The position numbers and the translations under genes are program-made. DNA of 5,560 bases from Bacteroidetes bacterium CG23_combo_of_CG06-09_8_20_14_all_32_9 (lineage in GTDB: Bacteria; Bacteroidota; Bacteroidia; Bacteroidales; GWA2-32-17). Within the stretch, counting starts at the first letter, position 1, and the number at the start of each line of letters is the position of its first letter. The DNA lies in contig PCSS01000034.1 of NCBI GenBank assembly GCA_002771395.1, positions 1,191 to 6,750 on the forward strand, given 5' to 3'. Below are positions 1 to 5,560 of the stretch, piece by piece. The notes below the pieces were generated by a model. That model saw only the letters and a list, made by a program, of their open reading frames with translations, searched no databases and was not told where the DNA came from.

Positions 1-97
1 GGCAGCAGCAGTGAAAGATTAAGGATTAAGGAATTATGATTTAGGATTTAAAATCCTTAAAAGGTAGTCCTGCCTACTGCTACTGCCTACTGCCGCT
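1..97. repeat. Composite heptamer-repeat block with nested inverted repeats
   Basis: Bases 18-52 read as five decaying 7-mers: attaagg, attaagg, aattatg, atttagg, atttaaa. Bases 71-97 read as tgcctac, tgctac, tgcctac, tgccgct, i.e. a second 7-nt unit with one 6-nt copy. The block is also folded on itself: 1-12 is an inverted copy of 76-87 (11 of 12 bases), and 19-27 (ttaaggatt) is a perfect inverted copy of 52-60. It lies 59 or more bases past the stop of the large gene and may extend left of the window. Function is unknown: a repetitive intergenic element or a 3' structured region. It has no clear T-tract on either strand, so I do not call it a terminator. Confidence 0.6.
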
Positions 98-155
98 TGT
101 TAAAGAAACGCATTTTTGATATTGAGCATGCCGAAATATGCCCGTTCAAAGTATA

Positions 156-3100
156 TTATCTTATTAATGTTACGTCACCTGCTTTAAAAAATGTTTTGCC
201 GTCAATAAATTTACCTTTTGATTTCCAAACATAAACATCTTGTTTGCAAAGTTCGTTTCGATAATATCCGTTCCACCCGATGTTTAGTTCCTTTGTTTCA
301 AAAATTAATTCGCCCCAGCGGTTAAAAATTAACAATTCATAAGAATCGACACCCATAAATATAGGATGAAAAATATCATTATTGTAATCATTAGGGTTAT
401 AATAACCATCGTTAGGCCCATTTGGGTTTGGCGAAAAGGCGGTAGGAAATTCAATTTGCCCTGCCGATTTTGCAACAACCGCACGGAAAATCGAAAAAGT
501 ATCAATACATTGATGAATTGCAGATGCCTGCAAAACAATAGTAAATTCACCTTCCTGTGTGTAAATATGAGTGGGATTTACTTCGCCTGAAGTAGTTCCA
601 TCGCCAAAATCCCATAAATATGAAATTGCATTTTCTGATGTGTTAAAGCAGTGAACAGGCTGACCGGGCAAATAAACAACCGATGGAGCCACAGTAAAAT
701 AAGCCGTAGGATTTTGATAAACATGCACAATTCCACCGGCTTTAATGTCTTGTCCACCCGTACCGGAAGCTGTAAGCTGAACCGGAAAATCACCAAAATT
801 GTAATATGTATAAAGGGGTGAGGCATCAGTTGAAAATCCACCATCGCCAAAATCCCAAAGATAAGAAGTTGCAAAAAGGCTTTGATTTACAAACTGTACC
901 GAAAGCGGCGCACAGCCGGAATCGTTCACATTAAATTCGGCTACCGGGATTGGTGCAATAATCTGAATTGAATTAATGGCAGTATCTGAACAATGTGATG
1001 ATTGAACAATAAGTTGAATGTTATAATTTCCCCATGTATTATATGCGTGAGTATTGGGTTCTATAAGAGTAGAATAAGTATTGTCGCCAAAATCCCAAAG
1101 CTCATTCCATGAGCCTAATGAGCTTGTATTGTCAATTGTAACAATTGAATCAGGAAACACCATGTTTGCAGGCGAAACTGTAAAGGAAGCATTTGGTGTT
1201 GCCCATATATGAATTTGAAGAACATAAGTATCGCTGCAACCGTAAGCAGAAGTTGCAGTAAGCGAAGCCTGTAAAGTAGTATCGGCAGTATATGTGTTTA
1301 TGTATTGATGAACAGGTTGAAACGAGGTGGAAGTGCTTCCATCACCAAAATCCCAAAGGTAAGTTGAAGCTCCCATAGATAGATTTATAAATTGAGAATT
1401 AAAAGGCGAACAACTTGCAGTATCGGCAATGAAAATTGCATGAACTTCGGGATTTACAGTTACCGAAACCGTTGAACTGTCGCTGCAATTGAATGCATTT
1501 GAAACTATTAACGTGGTAATATAGGTAACCGGATTATTTGTTACATTTGTGTAAACATGGTTTACAATTGCGTTATTTGAAGTTCCCGTAGTATTGTCGC
1601 CAAAATTCCATAAAAATGATGCAGCACCAATTGACGAATTATTAAATTGAGACGTAAATGGTGTACATCCTGTTGGTTGAGAAATGTCCAGAACCGCTGT
1701 CGGTTTTGGGTGAACTGTTAAATTGCCTGTTGTTGTATCGGAACATCCATAACCTGAAGTTGTAATAAGACTGATGTTGAAAACTGTATCATTCTGAGTG
1801 TTATTTACAAAAACATGGTCGGGATTAGTTTGTGTGGAAGTTGTTCCATCGCCAAAGTCCCAATTGTAAGTTATCGAACCGCTTGACTGGTTTTGAAAAT
1901 AAACCGAAATTGGTGAACATCCTACTGAATCTGCAACAAAATCCGCCTGAACATTTGGGTAAATAACAATTGGTAAAGAAGTTGAATCTGAACATCCCTG
2001 GTTATTATAAACTACCAGACTAACCGTTAATGTAACGGGAAAATTTGAAGTATTTGTATAAGAATGCTCAACAATCGAATCATTTTGAATTTCACTTGTG
2101 CCATCGCCCCAGTACCATTTATTGGAAGTAGTTCCAGTTGAAGTGTTTGTAAAAGAAAAAACCGCAGGTGAGCATCCGCTTGAGTTTTGCGGAGTAAATG
2201 CAGATATAGGTTTTGGAAATATAATTACCTGCGTATATGAAGTGTCGATACAACCAAAAGTGGATGTTCCAATTAATTCAATAATAAAAATCTGTTCGTT
2301 GTTACTAATATTATAATATGGGTGAGCGATTGTATATCCTGCCGATTGTGAAGTGCTGTCGCCAAATGTCCATAAATATGAACTTGCACCGGGTTGAGTA
2401 ATAAATTGAATATTTGCCGGATGACAGGCTGTATCGGGTATCGCCAAAATTGAATAATCAGGGTCAGGATAAACCGTAATGTATTTAATTGAAGTATCGG
2501 AGCATCCAAACAAAGTGTAATCTATAAGTTTAACTTCGTAATATTGAATTAAGGTAGTGTTGTTAATAAAAATATGAGTTGTGTTAATGGAAGTTTCAGT
2601 TGGGGTTCCATCGCCAAAATCCCATAAATATGAAACCGCTCCTGAAGATATATTTGTAAAATTTACTATAACCGGGCTACACGCAGGTACTCCATCATCC
2701 AAAAAATCTGAAACCGGAAACGGATAAACTGTTAGTTGATGAGTTATTGAATCTTTACAGCCATAAGTTGAAGTTGCAATCATTTCTATATAATAAACAA
2801 TATCAGAGGTGCCGGAATTTGTAAAAATATGAGCAGGGTTAATATCTGTTGATTGCTCGCCATCGCTATAATTCCAATAGTAAGATGTTCCGCCGGTTGT
2901 TGAATTGATAAATGTTACAGAAAACGGAGAACAGCCACCTGTGTCAGACGGTAAAAAGTTTGGAGATGGAACAACATCAAAACTAATATTTACAGTATCG
3001 GCATCTGTGCAGCCAAAAGAATTATTTTCAAACCATTGATAAGAATACATTCCAAAAATATCTACATTAATATTTGTTATTGCATTTGAATTATCGTTAA

Positions 3101-5111
3101 ACATAGTAGTTCCTGGACCCGAAATTTGCGTCCAGTAGCCGTTTCCGGCACTTGGGAAAGCCTGAAGCGTTGTAGTTAAGCCGCAAAGCGTATCGTCTGC
3201 TCCTGCATTTGATACAGGTTGTTGAATAAAAGTAATTTGAACTGTATCAATGTCAGTACAGGATGGACCAAAAGTTTCCTGCCATATTATATTATAAGTT
3301 CCGTATTGTGATGCTGTAACAGCGCTTGCTGCAGATGTAGAATCTGAAAAGTTCAAAGTACCTGTTCCATCAAGCATACTCCATAAACCTGTTCCTATGC
3401 TCGGTGTTGCATTTAAGGTATAAACTAATCCGCAAATACTGTCATCAGCGCCTGCATAAGCAACAGGTACAGGCGAAACGGTTATGGTAATACTGTCAAT
3501 CCCCATGCAGCCGTTATTGTCTGTTACGGTGTATGTAAGATTGTAACTACCAACAATTGAACAATTAAAAACCGGAGTCTGAATATTTGCAGAATTTAAA
3601 AAAGAAGTACTTCCTGTCCACAAGTGTGTTATGTATGTTCCTGTACCGCCTGTCGGGTTTCCGTTTAACTGAAAATTTATTCCGGAGCATGACTGGGCAG
3701 GGTCAGGTAAAATGTTTGCCGTTACTTGTGTTACATTTATTGTCATGCTTTGCTGACGGTTGCAACCATTTGCATCAGTAACAGTGTATGTTAAATTGTA
3801 AGTTCCGGGCGTATTTGTAATGAAAAACGGATTTTGAATGTTTGTTGCACTTAAAGGAGCGGTATTTCCTGTCCAAAGATGAGTAACAATTACACCATCA
3901 CCAGGGGTTGGATTTCCGTTAAGAAAAAGTGTGTCGCCCGGGCAAACCTGTAAATTTGTTCCGGGAAGAATGTTTATAGTTGGACGTGCCCAAACTGTAA
4001 TATTTACAGTATCAACACCAGCGCATCCATCGGAGCTAATTACAGTATATGTTATAGTATGTATTCCGGGACCAGCAGTTGAAGGACTAAATTGTCCTGT
4101 TGTAGTATTTGTAATTCCCTGACCCGACCAAGTTCCTCCGGGAGTTGCGGCTTGCAAATTTACCGCAGAAGCATTTGAACAAAACGGACCGGCAGGTTGA
4201 ATAGTGGCATCGGGATAAGGTACAATTAAAATTATTGCAGTAGTAATTACAGGCGGATAATCACCATTTACAGTATCGGATGGGGGCCCTGGAATATTTG
4301 GGTCGTCATAAGGATTACAATAGTTCCAGTTGCGAAGTGTTACTTCAAAAAACTGCCCAACTAAAGCTGTGTTTGGAGAATAAACAGGTAAACTAACATT
4401 ATTTGGCGGCTGAGGTCCCAGTACCGGGCCGGGAGCAGGAACTACATTTCCCCAGAACGGGTATGTATGTGGAAGACCATCTACAAGAACATTATTAATA
4501 GTATAATTTGTTCCGTAAATCCATTGTGTCCATCGTGTTGGATTATTCGGATTATCAAGTTCAACGGGCGGTACGCAATTCCATAAGCTTACATCTTGAA
4601 AAGTAACTGTACCATCGTTCCCAACGCAAACAGGAAAAATTAAAGGATTAATTTCTAAATGTCCACCATTGTGGTCGTCGGTATCCCAAACTGTTACGTT
4701 TTGCTGCTGAACCGAACTTGTGCATAAAACTCCATTTACCATTAGTGTCGCTTCGGGAAGGTAATTGCATAAAGGACCATCCTGAGGATATACATGCGTA
4801 ACTGTAACTTGCCATTCTCTAACAAGGGGGTTTGGATCTGTGTTTGTAGCAGCAATTATTTGAACCGGATTTCCATCATTCCAGTCAAATCGAATTTCAA
4901 CGGGCGTACCGTTATCATTAACACCTCTGTAAGTAACTGTCCAAATAACAGTAACCGGAGCACAAAGTTTATCGGGTAAAATATCATTGGCTTTTGAAGT
5001 AATATTGCAATCCTGAGCAAAACTTTTGAAGTTGACAAAAAGAAATAAAAAAATAATAAGACGAATTATCTTAAAATTTTTAAAATATTTTGTTCCATAA
5101 TCGTTGCTCAT
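156..5111 (-). CDS. Giant secreted multi-PKD surface protein with T9SS type B sorting domain
   Basis: Intact 1651-residue frame, ATG at 5111-5109 and TAA at 158-156. Order of parts: signal peptide (about 1-32), N-terminal region with a PKD-like DWNDG at 76-80 (33-298), one Ig-like domain (299-377), two related Ig-like domains (378-547), two of another kind (548-716), ten PKD domains (717-1547) and a gliding-motility-associated/CHU_C C-terminal domain (about 1551-1651) ending GDVTLIR. Proteins of this build are known in Bacteroidota as T9SS cargo exported to the cell surface or medium; adhesion or a structural role is inferred, since no enzyme domain is visible. The start is supported by the signal peptide directly after it; no strong Shine-Dalgarno is present, which is usual in this phylum. 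It is the only gene on this strand in the window and is divergent from a probable gene at 5553. No frameshift or internal stop is seen. Family and sorting route are confident; ligand and exact function are unknown. Confidence 0.96.
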   Translation of the reverse strand: MSNDYGTKYFKNFKIIRLIIFLFLFVNFKSFAQDCNITSKANDILPDKLCAPVTVIWTVTYRGVNDNGTPVEIRFDWNDGNPVQIIAATNTDPNPLVREWQVTVTHVYPQDGPLCNYLPEATLMVNGVLCTSSVQQQNVTVWDTDDHNGGHLEINPLIFPVCVGNDGTVTFQDVSLWNCVPPVELDNPNNPTRWTQWIYGTNYTINNVLVDGLPHTYPFWGNVVPAPGPVLGPQPPNNVSLPVYSPNTALVGQFFEVTLRNWNYCNPYDDPNIPGPPSDTVNGDYPPVITTAIILIVPYPDATIQPAGPFCSNASAVNLQAATPGGTWSGQGITNTTTGQFSPSTAGPGIHTITYTVISSDGCAGVDTVNITVWARPTINILPGTNLQVCPGDTLFLNGNPTPGDGVIVTHLWTGNTAPLSATNIQNPFFITNTPGTYNLTYTVTDANGCNRQQSMTINVTQVTANILPDPAQSCSGINFQLNGNPTGGTGTYITHLWTGSTSFLNSANIQTPVFNCSIVGSYNLTYTVTDNNGCMGIDSITITVSPVPVAYAGADDSICGLVYTLNATPSIGTGLWSMLDGTGTLNFSDSTSAASAVTASQYGTYNIIWQETFGPSCTDIDTVQITFIQQPVSNAGADDTLCGLTTTLQAFPSAGNGYWTQISGPGTTMFNDNSNAITNINVDIFGMYSYQWFENNSFGCTDADTVNISFDVVPSPNFLPSDTGGCSPFSVTFINSTTGGTSYYWNYSDGEQSTDINPAHIFTNSGTSDIVYYIEMIATSTYGCKDSITHQLTVYPFPVSDFLDDGVPACSPVIVNFTNISSGAVSYLWDFGDGTPTETSINTTHIFINNTTLIQYYEVKLIDYTLFGCSDTSIKYITVYPDPDYSILAIPDTACHPANIQFITQPGASSYLWTFGDSTSQSAGYTIAHPYYNISNNEQIFIIELIGTSTFGCIDTSYTQVIIFPKPISAFTPQNSSGCSPAVFSFTNTSTGTTSNKWYWGDGTSEIQNDSIVEHSYTNTSNFPVTLTVSLVVYNNQGCSDSTSLPIVIYPNVQADFVADSVGCSPISVYFQNQSSGSITYNWDFGDGTTSTQTNPDHVFVNNTQNDTVFNISLITTSGYGCSDTTTGNLTVHPKPTAVLDISQPTGCTPFTSQFNNSSIGAASFLWNFGDNTTGTSNNAIVNHVYTNVTNNPVTYITTLIVSNAFNCSDSSTVSVTVNPEVHAIFIADTASCSPFNSQFINLSMGASTYLWDFGDGSTSTSFQPVHQYINTYTADTTLQASLTATSAYGCSDTYVLQIHIWATPNASFTVSPANMVFPDSIVTIDNTSSLGSWNELWDFGDNTYSTLIEPNTHAYNTWGNYNIQLIVQSSHCSDTAINSIQIIAPIPVAEFNVNDSGCAPLSVQFVNQSLFATSYLWDFGDGGFSTDASPLYTYYNFGDFPVQLTASGTGGQDIKAGGIVHVYQNPTAYFTVAPSVVYLPGQPVHCFNTSENAISYLWDFGDGTTSGEVNPTHIYTQEGEFTIVLQASAIHQCIDTFSIFRAVVAKSAGQIEFPTAFSPNPNGPNDGYYNPNDYNNDIFHPIFMGVDSYELLIFNRWGELIFETKELNIGWNGYYRNELCKQDVYVWKSKGKFIDGKTFFKAGDVTLIR
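159..461 (-). other. T9SS type B sorting domain (gliding-motility-associated CTD, CHU_C)
   Basis: Residues 1551-1651. Diagnostic features are FPTAFSPNPNGPNDG (1555-1569), YELLIFNRWGELIFET (1591-1606), GWNGYY (1612-1617), CKQDVYVWKSKGKF (1622-1635) and terminal GDVTLIR. This matches the gliding-motility-associated C-terminal domain (TIGR04131/CHU_C type), which directs cargo through the type IX secretion outer-membrane channel. It is the long variant with a YYNPNDYNND insertion where shorter members have PNGDGxND directly before F. The domain is complete to the stop, so the protein should be export-competent if the host has a T9SS. Confidence 0.94.
471..2963 (-). repeat. Array of ten tandem PKD domains
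   Basis: Residues 717-1547. The PKD signature W-x-F-G-D-G or a variant occurs ten times, with its Trp at 746, 830, 914, 999, 1084, 1168, 1253, 1339, 1419 and 1500. Spacing is 84-86 residues for the first eight copies and 80-81 for the last two. Degenerate copies are 1 (WNYSDG), 3 (WTFGDS), 4 (WYWGDG), 6 (WNFGDN) and 8 (WDFGDN). Most copies start with GCSP or similar, carry an H-x-(F/Y) strand after the motif, and end with GCSD. At DNA level this gives a recurring word like ccatcgccaaaatccca about every 250 bases. PKD domains are beta-sandwich folds known as extracellular spacers and protein- or polysaccharide-binding modules; here they probably form a long stalk. Confidence 0.95.
2964..3470 (-). 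repeat. Duplicated pair of Ig-like domains (type B)
   Basis: Residues 548-630 and 631-716. Shared features: AGADD-x-(I/L)CGL (553-562 and 636-645), a TGLW or NGYW tryptophan, DGTGTLNFSD or GPGTTMFND, YGTYNIIW or FGMYSYQW, then SCTDIDTV or GCTDADTV. Each has cysteines 58 residues apart (C560/C618 and C643/C701). They differ from the type A pair and from PKD domains in lacking WDFGDG. The AGADD-x-xCG start is common in Bacteroidota cell-surface repeats. Confidence 0.78.
3471..3980 (-). repeat. Duplicated pair of Ig-like domains (type A)
   Basis: Residues 378-462 and 464-547 are clearly related. Shared positions include NILP, LNGNPT, ITHLWTG or VTHLWTG, NIQ-x-P-x-F, YNLTYTVTD and NGC. Each copy has cysteines 60 residues apart (C390/C450 and C475/C535). 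The two copies have diverged at DNA level, so this is an old tandem duplication rather than a recent one. Confidence 0.8.
3981..4217 (-). other. Single Ig-like domain of the T9SS surface-protein type
   Basis: Residues 299-377. It has the pattern AGPFC (307-311), GGTWSGQGI (325-333), G-x-FSPSTAGPG (339-349), HTITYTV (351-357) and DGC (361-363). This is a familiar Ig-like module in Bacteroidota surface proteins, with a conserved Trp and a Cys near each end (C311 and C363, 52 residues apart). It probably acts as a stalk or spacer domain; no binding site can be named. Confidence 0.7.
4218..5015 (-). other. N-terminal region with a PKD-like motif
   Basis: Residues 33-298. The first part (about 35-143) looks like a divergent PKD-type beta-sandwich: F75-D-W-N-D-G80 corresponds to the WDFGDG turn and VTHVYP (104-109) to the usual H-x-Y strand. 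The second part begins at W142-DTDDHNGG and contains VCVGNDGTVTFQD (161-173), then a Pro/Asn/Trp-rich stretch (180-285). I believe similar modules recur at the N-termini of large Bacteroidota PKD proteins, but this is from memory and no named family is assigned. Seven cysteines (35, 50, 115, 130, 162, 179, 265) do not follow the regular spacing of the later domains. Confidence 0.6.
5016..5111 (-). other. Signal peptide of the giant surface protein
   Basis: Residues 1-32. A basic N-region (K8, K11, K14, R17) is followed by a hydrophobic core at about 18-27 (LIIFLFLFVN), then FKSFA and QD. Cleavage is most likely after A32 (SFA|QD), leaving Q33 as mature N-terminus. It has no lipobox cysteine at the cleavage point, so Sec/signal peptidase I rather than a lipoprotein is inferred. 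This is the expected first step for a T9SS substrate. Confidence 0.88.
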
Positions 5112-5139
5112 GAAGAGTTTTCTTTTATTACACTTTCTG

Positions 5140-5184
5140 TAAAATTATACGATAGTAATGTGGTAAAGTTCAGACTTCTTAAAA
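5140..5184 (-). promoter_or_regulatory. Candidate promoter of the giant surface protein gene
   Basis: On the minus strand, TAATTTTA (5147-5140) matches the Bacteroidota -7 consensus TAnnTTTG at every fixed position except the last. Upstream, AAGAAGTCTG ends at 5171, leaving 23 bases between its TCTG (a one-mismatch form of the -33 TTTG) and the -7 box. The implied leader before the ATG at 5111 is only about 20-25 nt and is A-rich with no strong Shine-Dalgarno. The match is imperfect, so this is a moderate call supported mainly by position and by the word shared with the opposite promoter. Confidence 0.4.
5171..5184 (-). promoter_or_regulatory. 14-bp promoter word, copy 1
   Basis: On the minus strand this reads TTTTAAGAAGTCTG, identical to the plus-strand copy at 5468-5481. 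It sits just upstream of the candidate promoter of the large gene and is preceded by TTTGAACAC. It may be a shared regulator site, part of an extended -33 region, or one end of an inverted-repeat-flanked segment. Confidence 0.45.
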
Positions 5185-5341
5185 GTGTTCAAATTTTGAG
5201 CATAAAATTACACATTTTTGAGGAATTTGAATCATATTAGAATAAAAAAAACTTATTAAATACGAACAACCTTAATAGAAAAAAATTGGTATAAGATTAG
5301 ACCTTATTACCAAATAAAATGCAAATAATATAAGGTAAAAT

Positions 5342-5380
5342 TGTAACTTTCCAAAAGTTTAAAACTTTTGGAAAGTTACA
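5342..5380. repeat. Perfect 39-bp palindrome (19-bp arms, 1-nt centre)
   Basis: The left arm 5342-5360 (TGTAACTTTCCAAAAGTTT) is the exact reverse complement of 5362-5380, with a single A at 5361. As RNA it would form an 18-bp stem with a 3-nt loop from either strand. The flank on the minus strand begins ATTTTACC, with only four T, and on the plus strand gaatgtatag, so the T-tract of an intrinsic terminator is weak or missing. Its place midway between two divergent genes also fits a regulatory or repetitive element better than a gene end. Confidence 0.8.
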
Positions 5381-5467
5381 GAATGTATAGTTTTATTTTC
5401 CGGGATGCAATTAATAGTTTATATGTCAGTATTATACGATTTTGCAGGAATTTTAACACAGAGATTT

Positions 5468-5481
5468 TTTTAAGAAGTCTG
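5468..5481 (+). promoter_or_regulatory. 14-bp promoter word, copy 2
   Basis: TTTTAAGAAGTCTG, the exact inverted counterpart of 5171-5184. Its last four bases, TCTG, lie 17 bases upstream of the -7 box of the plus-strand promoter, in the -33 position. It is preceded at 5451-5459 by TTTTAACAC, resembling the TTTGAACAC before copy 1, though the gap differs by about 8 bases. Confidence 0.45.
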
Positions 5482-5506
5482 TAATTTAAAAAAAATAATA
5501 TCTTTG
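5478..5506 (+). promoter_or_regulatory. Bacteroidota-type promoter for the plus-strand gene
   Basis: TATCTTTG at 5499-5506 is a perfect match to the Bacteroidota sigma-ABfr -7 consensus TAnnTTTG. TCTG at 5478-5481 is a one-mismatch -33 element with 17 bases between, within the known range. The start of transcription would fall near 5512, giving a leader of about 40 nt, A-rich, before the ATG at 5553. Position, spacing and direction all agree with a gene starting there. Confidence 0.7.
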
Positions 5507-5552
5507 GCGAAAAATTGTACAATCTTATAACATTTTAAACTAAAAAAACGCT

Positions 5553-5560
5553 ATGAAAAA
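5553..5560 (+). CDS. Start of a divergent gene, truncated by the window edge
   Basis: Only ATG AAA AA is visible (Met-Lys-Lys or Met-Lys-Asn), a typical beginning for a Bacteroidota secreted or lipoprotein gene, but far too short to identify. The call rests on the well-placed TATCTTTG promoter 46 bases upstream and the A-rich leader (taaaaaaacgct). No Shine-Dalgarno is evident. The product is unknown. Confidence 0.5.

Larger units (their letters stand above)
5112..5552. other. AT-rich divergent intergenic region, no gene seen
   Basis: 441 bases between the start of the giant gene (minus strand) and the probable start of a plus-strand gene. It holds two candidate promoters facing outward, a mirrored 14-bp word, and one strong palindrome. 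No reading frame with credible start and composition is found, and no tRNA, rRNA or riboswitch is recognised. A small RNA cannot be excluded from the sequence alone. Confidence 0.7.

Noticed and set aside
43..155. Terminator for the giant gene
   Set aside because: The only hairpins downstream of the stop (for example aggatt/aatcct around 44-57, gcat/atgc around 127-139) are weak or lack a T-tract in the minus-strand direction.
329..874. Open frames on the minus strand (329-550 and 578-874) and a plus-strand frame at 366-590, overlapping the giant gene
   Set aside because: They lie wholly inside the conserved sorting domain and PKD coding sequence in other frames, with low-complexity, implausible translations and no ribosome-binding context.
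2098..2509. Overlapping frames at 2098-2316 (+) and 2273-2509 (-)
   Set aside because: Shadows of the PKD coding frame, which is unbroken here and has recognisable motifs.
600..2880. Regularly spaced DNA word like ccatcgccaaaatccca every 250 bases, superficially CRISPR-like
   Set aside because: It encodes the WDFGDG turn of each PKD domain in frame; spacing is far too long for CRISPR and the copies vary at codon third positions.
3587..5038. Frames at 3587-3781, 3931-4122, 4794-4979 (+) and 4856-5038 (-)
   Set aside because: All inside the giant gene, antisense or out of frame, with no domain or start signal of their own.
5288..5336. Imperfect hairpins around ggtataag / cttattacc and accttat / ataaggt
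   Set aside because: Short arms with a bulge in AT-rich sequence; no supporting context.
5342..5380. Palindrome as an intrinsic terminator
   Set aside because: No gene ends near it on either strand in the window, and the T-tract is at most four bases on one side.
5144..5440. 10-bp direct repeat attatacgat at 5144-5153 and 5431-5440
   Set aside because: Short and AT-rich; a 10-base match within this region is not surprising, and its orientation does not mirror the two promoters.
5405..5473. 22-codon plus-strand frame starting ATG at 5405
   Set aside because: Very short, no ribosome-binding or promoter signal, and it overlaps the 14-bp promoter word; chance occurrence is likely.

Overview
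The window looks like chromosomal DNA of a Bacteroidota bacterium. The evidence is low GC, a giant secreted protein built from Ig-like and PKD repeats that ends in a type IX secretion (T9SS) type B sorting domain, and a sequence matching the Bacteroidota -7 promoter consensus TAnnTTTG at the right edge. I cannot place it below phylum or class; Flavobacteriia, Bacteroidia and Chitinophagia-like lineages all carry such proteins.

Layout. Bases 1-97 are a short intergenic block of decaying 7-nt tandem repeats with nested inverted repeats. Bases 98-155 hold nothing I recognise, and no convincing terminator is seen. Bases 156-5111 (minus strand) are one intact 1651-residue gene filling about 89% of the window. 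Its product has a signal peptide, an N-terminal region with one PKD-like motif, one Ig-like domain, two different duplicated pairs of Ig-like domains, ten PKD domains and a C-terminal T9SS sorting domain. Bases 5112-5552 are a 441-base AT-rich divergent intergenic region. It carries a candidate promoter for each direction, a 14-bp word shared by both promoters in mirrored orientation, and a perfect 19-bp-arm palindrome. At 5553 a plus-strand gene probably begins (ATG AAA AA...), cut by the window edge.

How it works together. The large protein is expected to cross the inner membrane by Sec, cross the outer membrane by the T9SS, and stay on the cell surface or be released as a long rod of beta-sandwich domains, most likely an adhesin or structural surface protein. 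There is no catalytic domain. The mirrored promoter words suggest, but do not prove, that the two divergent genes share a regulator. I found no CRISPR array, tRNA, rRNA, transposase or defence gene. The protein belongs to a known class; the less ordinary signals are the intergenic region, the heptamer repeat block and the regular cysteine pattern of the domain array.
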